Source: JAFGQJ01 sp964588525
GTDB taxonomy: Bacteria > Spirochaetota > Spirochaetia > SZUA-6 > DRHE01
Assembly (NCBI GenBank): GCA_964588525.1
Contig: CAZPQC010000016.1
Span: forward strand, 1 to 44,975
Reading direction: 5' to 3'
DNA length: 44,975 nt
A program made the translations under genes and the position numbers. Shown here in pieces: positions 40,895 through 44,975 of the stretch. Positions within the stretch are counted from its first letter, which is position 1. Every line of letters starts with the position of its first letter. Under the pieces are notes generated by a model. That model was not told where the DNA came from. It saw only the letters and a program-made list of their open reading frames with translations, and ran no database searches.

Positions 40895-41998
40895 TTAGAG
40901 GACCCGGCCGTTGTCCCGCAGGCGCCTCTCGAGGTACTCCCGGTCCAGCCCGAGGGTGTCTACCAGCTCGATCACCTGCTGCCGGGACACCAGGTTCTGC
41001 TCGGTGTAGAGAAAGCTCAATGCCTTTTCCGCGATGCAGGCAACTTTCAGAGCGTTCATCATGACCGGCTTCGGTTCCTCCACGTCGAGGTAGCGTTCCC
41101 GCATGTGCCGATGGAGTTCGGACGGCTCCGTATCACCCCGGATCAGCGCCAGCTCGGTGCGCAGGGGCTCGAGATCTCCGGCGGCGGCTTTCTCTCCCAG
41201 GGGTTTGAGGATCAGGTAGGTATACTCCTTGGCCGGCAGGTAGTGATGCACATCGCAGCGGGTACAGTAGTTGGGCTCCCGGGTATCGTTTTTTTTCTGA
41301 TCTCCCCCCACGATGATCAGGGGATCGAAGTACAGCGCCGGGCACTCCTGCCCGTCCACCAGGTAGTAGCGGTAGGTGTTGAGAGAGTCCTCCAGACACT
41401 CGGCATGCTCGCAGTAGGCGGTGAGGGGGAAGATATCTGTGGCCGTTTCCAAGAGCAGACGGGCGGTGGCATTGAAGATCTCCCTGCGGAAGTTGAGGAT
41501 CAGGGAGGGAAAGATGAACACCGTACCCCGCAGGCGCGAGTCGTTTTCAACAACGTAGGCCAAACGCTCCTCGTAGAAGGCGGCTTCGTCTATGATCCAG
41601 GTGCCTACCTCCGGATGCCGGGTGATGACCGCTTCCAGCTCGAAGGAATCCCGGATGTCCGCGGTGTATTCCCCGCAGCGTTCGTACCCGTTGCGGTAGG
41701 GCAGCGCGTCGGCCGGATAGCCGGGAAAACGTTCCTTGTCCAGCATCGAACGTATGAAAAACACCCTGCGGCGGTCCGCTCCGGCGGCGGTGGTCATCTG
41801 CTGGACCGATCCGGTCTTTTTCTGAGCGACCTGGGAGTCCCGCCACACCCGGGCGCTGTACTCGGTTTTTCCCGAGCCCATGGGGCCGATCACCAGGATC
41901 CGGCGGCCGGAACGTTTGAAGTCGAAATGGTTGAAGGCGCTGTGGAAGCGAAGATCCGGGAAGCCGAGGCTCTTCAGCAGCTGGGTTTCCTGCTCCAT
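40895..41998 (-). CDS. TK1-type thymidine kinase-like protein with C-terminal extension
   Basis: 367 residues. P-loop VIGPMGSGKT (36-45), Walker B-type IIDEAAF (135-141), and the TK1 lasso region: Cys196/Cys201, then IIVGG and Cys245/Cys248 in NYCTRC. These match type II thymidine kinases that phosphorylate thymidine to dTMP. Normal TK1 proteins are about 190-200 residues; this one has an unusual N-terminal 35 residues, an inserted stretch before the lasso and about 105 extra residues after it. Substrate specificity may therefore differ. Upstream of the lipoprotein gene and divergent from argR. Confidence 0.72.
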   Translation of the reverse strand: MEQETQLLKSLGFPDLRFHSAFNHFDFKRSGRRILVIGPMGSGKTEYSARVWRDSQVAQKKTGSVQQMTTAAGADRRRVFFIRSMLDKERFPGYPADALPYRNGYERCGEYTADIRDSFELEAVITRHPEVGTWIIDEAAFYEERLAYVVENDSRLRGTVFIFPSLILNFRREIFNATARLLLETATDIFPLTAYCEHAECLEDSLNTYRYYLVDGQECPALYFDPLIIVGGDQKKNDTREPNYCTRCDVHHYLPAKEYTYLILKPLGEKAAAGDLEPLRTELALIRGDTEPSELHRHMRERYLDVEEPKPVMMNALKVACIAEKALSFLYTEQNLVSRQQVIELVDTLGLDREYLERRLRDNGRVL

Positions 41999-42100
41999 GG
42001 CTACAAGGTACCCTAGGACGGCGAGTGCGACAAGTCGGCGAATTGCTGACAGCAGCTGAAACGGAGCGGCAAAAATAACCTTGTATTTCTTCTCATATTA

Positions 42101-42130
42101 TTGTAAAAATATACAGTTTGATATTATAAA
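42101..42130 (+). promoter_or_regulatory. argR promoter region with ARG-box-like palindrome
   Basis: TTGTAAAAATATACAG (42101-42116) has the TGTA-AT-rich-TACA symmetry of arginine-repressor boxes. A weak promoter overlaps: TTGTAA (42101-42106), 18 bases, TATAAA (42125-42130). Autoregulation of the arg operon by ArgR is expected from such an arrangement. Confidence 0.5.
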
Positions 42131-42147
42131 CATGCAGGACAACGATT

Positions 42148-42624
42148 ATGGAGCGGTCCGTACGCCTCGCCCGATTGCGGCACATCATTGAAACCAGGCA
42201 GATCAAAAGCCAGGAGGTGCTGCTCAGCTTCCTCTCGGAGGAGGGCTTCAAAGTCACCCAGGCGACTCTGTCCCGGGATCTCAAATACCTGAAGGTCGGC
42301 AAGATTCCGGACGGCAAGGGTGGTTATATCTATACCTTCTCCGATTCGGCCAGCAAGGTGGGATCGGACAAGAGTCTTGTGGAGGATTTCCGCAGAGGTT
42401 TCATCTCCATCGAGTTCTCGGGCAGCCAGGGGGTGGTGAAGACCCTTCCTGGGCACGCCTCTACCGTGGCCTTTGCCATCGACAACCTGAACATCCGGGA
42501 AGTTCTGGGAACCATCGCCGGGGACGATACCATTCTGCTCATTCCCAGGGACGGCGTGTCCCGCAGCCGGCTGTTCAAAGCTCTGCAGGAGCGCATTCCC
42601 GGTCTGGAAGAGGAAATGGGATGA
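42148..42624 (+). CDS. argR: Arginine repressor
   Basis: 158 residues, usual ArgR length. The N-terminal winged helix (MERSVRLARLRHIIETRQIK to TQATLSRDLKYLKVGKIPD) has the SRDL signature. The C-terminal oligomerisation and arginine-binding domain includes DNLNIREVLGTIAGDDTILL with the GDDT motif. AGGA lies eight bases before the ATG. It heads argC-argB-argD, and argC starts inside its stop codon (ATGA). With arginine bound it would repress biosynthesis. Confidence 0.95.
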   Translation: MERSVRLARLRHIIETRQIKSQEVLLSFLSEEGFKVTQATLSRDLKYLKVGKIPDGKGGYIYTFSDSASKVGSDKSLVEDFRRGFISIEFSGSQGVVKTLPGHASTVAFAIDNLNIREVLGTIAGDDTILLIPRDGVSRSRLFKALQERIPGLEEEMG

Positions 42625-43652
42625 AAGCGGCCATTCTGGGGACCACCGGCTACACCGGAATGCTTCTGGCCCGGCTGCTGGCCGAGCATCCCGAGGTCGA
42701 TCAGCTCCTCCCCGTATCCTCTTCGAAAGCGGGCCGGAAGCTCTCCGAGGTGGATCCGGGATTTCAAGATCCGCAACAAAAGATTCCCGACGGCGGAACC
42801 TTGCTTGAGCTGGAAGCGGCACGGGAACGGGACCCGGAGGTGGTGTTTTCCGCGCTGCCCCACCTGGAATCGGCCCGTCTCTGCGCCCCCTTTCTCGACA
42901 AATCCGTAATCATCGACCTGTCCGCCGATTTTCGCCTGAAAGATCCGCAAATCTTTCAGGCGGCCTACGGTTCGCCGCCGCCGAGGGCGGATCTGCTGGA
43001 GCAGGCGGTGTACGGATTGCCGGAGTGGCACGGACCGGCGATCCGCCGCGCCGATCTGATCGCCAACCCCGGCTGCTATCCCACCTCGGTACTGCTGCCC
43101 CTGCTGCCGATCGCCCGGGAGGGCCTGATCGGCGGGGAGATCCAGGTTTGCTCGATCTCCGGGATCTCCGGGGCGGGACGAAAACTCAAAACCGAGTACT
43201 TGTTCTGCGAACGCAGCGAAAACGCCTGCGCCTACGCCCCGGGAAAGCGCCACCGCCATGTTTCGGAGATGGAGGAGCAGCTCAGAGCCGAGGTGCCGGA
43301 AGCCTCGATTCTGTTCGTACCCCACCTGGCGCCCCTGCGGAAGGGGATGAGCTCCACGATAATGGTTCCGCTGTCCCGCCGCGCGACCGAGGCGGAAATT
43401 GCAGCCGTTTTTCAGGCCGCCTACAGCCAGGCACCCTGCATCAGATTGAGGGGCGGAACCATGCCCCAGACCGCCGAAGTGCGCGGGTCGAACCGCTGCG
43501 ACATCGGCTGGCAGATCGAGGGTCGGACCCTGATGCTTTTTTCGGCTCTCGATAATCTGATGAAAGGGGCATCCGGCCAGGCGATCCAGAACATGAATAT
43601 CCGGCTGGGGTTCCCCGAGACCAGCGGCCTGTCTCTGTCCGGGGAGATCTGA
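42621..43652 (+). CDS. argC: N-acetyl-gamma-glutamyl-phosphate reductase
   Basis: 343 residues. NADPH loop LGTTGYTG (6-13), active-site Cys152 in NPGCYPT, and a catalytic His in the KHRH-type segment (PGKRHRHVSE). Third step of arginine biosynthesis. It overlaps argR by four bases. The insert of basic and glutamine-rich residues near 50-70 is a small variation. Full length, type 1 ArgC. Confidence 0.95.
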   Translation: MKAAILGTTGYTGMLLARLLAEHPEVDQLLPVSSSKAGRKLSEVDPGFQDPQQKIPDGGTLLELEAARERDPEVVFSALPHLESARLCAPFLDKSVIIDLSADFRLKDPQIFQAAYGSPPPRADLLEQAVYGLPEWHGPAIRRADLIANPGCYPTSVLLPLLPIAREGLIGGEIQVCSISGISGAGRKLKTEYLFCERSENACAYAPGKRHRHVSEMEEQLRAEVPEASILFVPHLAPLRKGMSSTIMVPLSRRATEAEIAAVFQAAYSQAPCIRLRGGTMPQTAEVRGSNRCDIGWQIEGRTLMLFSALDNLMKGASGQAIQNMNIRLGFPETSGLSLSGEI

Positions 43653-43668
43653 AGAGCGCAAGACACCC

Positions 43669-44463
43669 GTGAGCACTCCGAAACCGACAAAGCCGGTGAT
43701 CACCATAAAGATCGGCGGCAAGAGCGCCGAAGACAACGAACAGCTGCGTCCCTTCGCCGCGGATCTCGAAGACCTGATGGCGGATCACCACCCGCTGATC
43801 GTGCACGGCGGGGGTGCGGAGGTCAGCCGCATCAGCAAACGGCTCGGCTTCGAACCCCGTTTCCACGAAGGCATCCGCATCACCTTGAGTGAAGAGATGG
43901 ACGTGGTGGAGATGATTCTGGCGGGAAAGGTGAACAAGCGCCTGGTTCGATTCTTCCAATCCCGGGGACTGCCCGCGGTCGGGCTGTGCGGCGCCGACGG
44001 AGCGACCTTCAGCGGCCGCGTCCTCGGCAAGATCGACGGCAGGGAGACCCGTACGGGAAACGTTGCCGAGGTAGACCCCCGCCTGCTGACGGCGCTGTTT
44101 GCAGCCGGTTTTCTCCCGGTTCTGTCCTCGACTTCGATGGATAACAAAGGCGTCGGGGTCAACATCAACGCCGACAGTGTCGCCTTTGAGGTTGCCGGCG
44201 CCCTCCACAGCCGAAGCCTGGTCTTCATCTCCGACATCCCCGGAGTGTTGAAGGAAGACCAGGTGCTGAAGAGCCTGAACCGGGATGAGGTACGCAGGGA
44301 GATAGCCTCCGGCGTCATCAGCGGCGGCATGATTCCCAAGGCCACCTCGGCCGTGGAAGCCCTCAAGCACGGTGTCGGCCAGGTGATCATCGGCCAGTAC
44401 TGCGGCCGGGGATCTCTGCGGGCTCTGCTGGAGGGCGGAATGGGTACCTGTTTTCATCTTTAG
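43669..44463 (+). CDS. argB: Acetylglutamate kinase
   Basis: 264 residues, GTG start with a weak GAAGAG ribosome site. IKIGGKSAE near 13-21 binds ATP phosphates; HGGGAEVS near 46-53 is the second glycine loop; Asp and Lys in SDIPGVLK and GGMIPK are the catalytic and ATP contacts. Second step of arginine biosynthesis, located 16 bases after argC. Confidence 0.94.
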   Translation: MSTPKPTKPVITIKIGGKSAEDNEQLRPFAADLEDLMADHHPLIVHGGGAEVSRISKRLGFEPRFHEGIRITLSEEMDVVEMILAGKVNKRLVRFFQSRGLPAVGLCGADGATFSGRVLGKIDGRETRTGNVAEVDPRLLTALFAAGFLPVLSSTSMDNKGVGVNINADSVAFEVAGALHSRSLVFISDIPGVLKEDQVLKSLNRDEVRREIASGVISGGMIPKATSAVEALKHGVGQVIIGQYCGRGSLRALLEGGMGTCFHL

Positions 44464-44483
44464 AAGAGCGAAGGAGCAATCGT

Positions 44484-44975
44484 ATGAGCAATAAAACGGC
44501 TTTGATCAAGGATCACCCGCTTCCCAACTGCTTTTCCCCGGAGCTGCTGATGATAAGCAGGGGAGACGGGGTCTGGCTGGAGGATGCCTCCGGCCGACGC
44601 TACCTGGACTTCACCGGTGGAATCGCGGTCAACGCCCTGGGGTACGGCAGGGAAGATATGGCCGATATCGCCTACCGGCAGATGAAGAAGCTCGTTCATA
44701 TCTCCAACCTCTACATCACCGAACCGGCCCTGGAACTGGCCACCAAGATGATAGCACGGGGAGTGCGGGAGGTCCGGGGCGCGGGTGAGGCGGGCGGGGC
44801 GTCCGAAGGCAGCGAATTCCAGGCCGTGCAGTTTCTCAACAGCGGCTCGGAAGCCAACGAAACGGCTCTGAAATACGCCCGCCTGTACGCTCTGCGCACA
44901 AAGGGGGAGGGTCATCACAAGCTGCTCAGCTTCAGCGGCAGCTTTCACGGCCGCACCATGGGTGCCCTGTCCGTG
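44484..44975 (+). CDS. argD: Acetylornithine aminotransferase, 5' part (runs off the window)
   Basis: The first 164 codons are in the window. SRGDGVWLEDASGRRYLDF and TGGIAVNALGYG are typical of class III aminotransferases; NSGSEANE, for the PLP phosphate and cofactor, lies near 125; FSGSFHGRTMGALSV ends the visible part. The PLP lysine lies beyond the end. A Gly/Ala/Ser-rich insert of about 15 residues (VRGAGEAGGASEGSEF) precedes the NSG motif. AAGGAG lies upstream of the ATG. Next step after ArgB/ArgC in acetyl-ornithine synthesis. Confidence 0.92.
   Translation, partial: MSNKTALIKDHPLPNCFSPELLMISRGDGVWLEDASGRRYLDFTGGIAVNALGYGREDMADIAYRQMKKLVHISNLYITEPALELATKMIARGVREVRGAGEAGGASEGSEFQAVQFLNSGSEANETALKYARLYALRTKGEGHHKLLSFSGSFHGRTMGALSV

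Noticed and set aside
1..44975. CRISPR array, insertion sequence, integrase or phage genes
   Set aside because: No regularly spaced direct repeats, no terminal inverted repeats with a transposase, and no phage-like proteins were seen.

Overview
The window is GC-rich bacterial DNA from an organism with many sugar ABC importers. There is no ribosomal RNA, phage, transposase or CRISPR array. The gene content suits a free-living, probably anaerobic, saccharolytic bacterium. Three sugar ABC systems with no PTS, a ROK regulator, corrinoid-type UroD-family proteins, an LLSC lipobox and a CooT-type nickel protein fit a spirochaete best, but that assignment is an inference. A run of 100 N at 39740-39839 shows this is a draft assembly.

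Layout. (1) 1-149: tRNA-Phe with its promoter and terminator. (2) 187-3064, minus strand: a ribose-type ABC importer (binding protein, single-domain ATPase, permease) with a good promoter at 3262-3292. (3) 3377-6679: three UroD/MtaA-family proteins, two on the minus strand and one on the plus strand. (4) 6751-16227, minus strand: an amino-sugar block of ROK regulator, AgaS-like SIS enzyme, PfkB kinase, alpha/beta hydrolase, MalEFG-type ABC importer and Fe-S aldo/keto reductase. (5) 16228-16450: a divergent control region with face-to-face promoters and a palindromic operator candidate. (6) 16451-27998, plus strand: a ten-gene, closely packed catabolic operon. Its order is MtaA-like UroD protein, DegT aminotransferase, zinc dehydrogenase, SDR, FucI-family isomerase, amidohydrolase, NagB-like protein, PfkB kinase, class II aldolase and FGGY kinase. 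(7) 28054-34453: GH38 alpha-mannosidase, HAD phosphatase and a third ABC importer. (8) 34561-42000: housekeeping and orphan genes, namely a J-domain protein, EamA exporter, CooT with a His-rich partner, a sigma-70 factor, an epimerase, a Lys/Ala-rich repeat protein that spans the assembly gap, a lipoprotein and a long TK1-type kinase. (9) 42148-44975: argR-argC-argB-argD, with argD cut by the window end.

How it works together. Regions 4 to 6 look like one regulon for an unusual sugar, most likely an amino sugar and possibly an O-methylated one. Uptake would be by the MalEFG-type importer. The hydrolase, SIS enzyme and first kinase resemble an AgaS/tagatose-6-phosphate route. The plus-strand operon adds redox, transamination, isomerase, kinase and aldolase steps that would end in triose phosphates. 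The ROK protein is encoded divergently from the operon, and the only strong palindrome in the intergenic space lies just after the plus-strand promoter and inside the minus-strand promoter spacer. The substrate cannot be read from sequence.

The observations most worth a second look are these: four UroD paralogues of which only one keeps the His/Cys/Cys zinc set and none has a corrinoid protein nearby; the NagB-like protein that lacks the catalytic glutamate; the ROK control region; two gene remnants (17523-17669 and 14814-15002); and the assembly gap, which appears to be a 55-base contig overlap rather than missing sequence.
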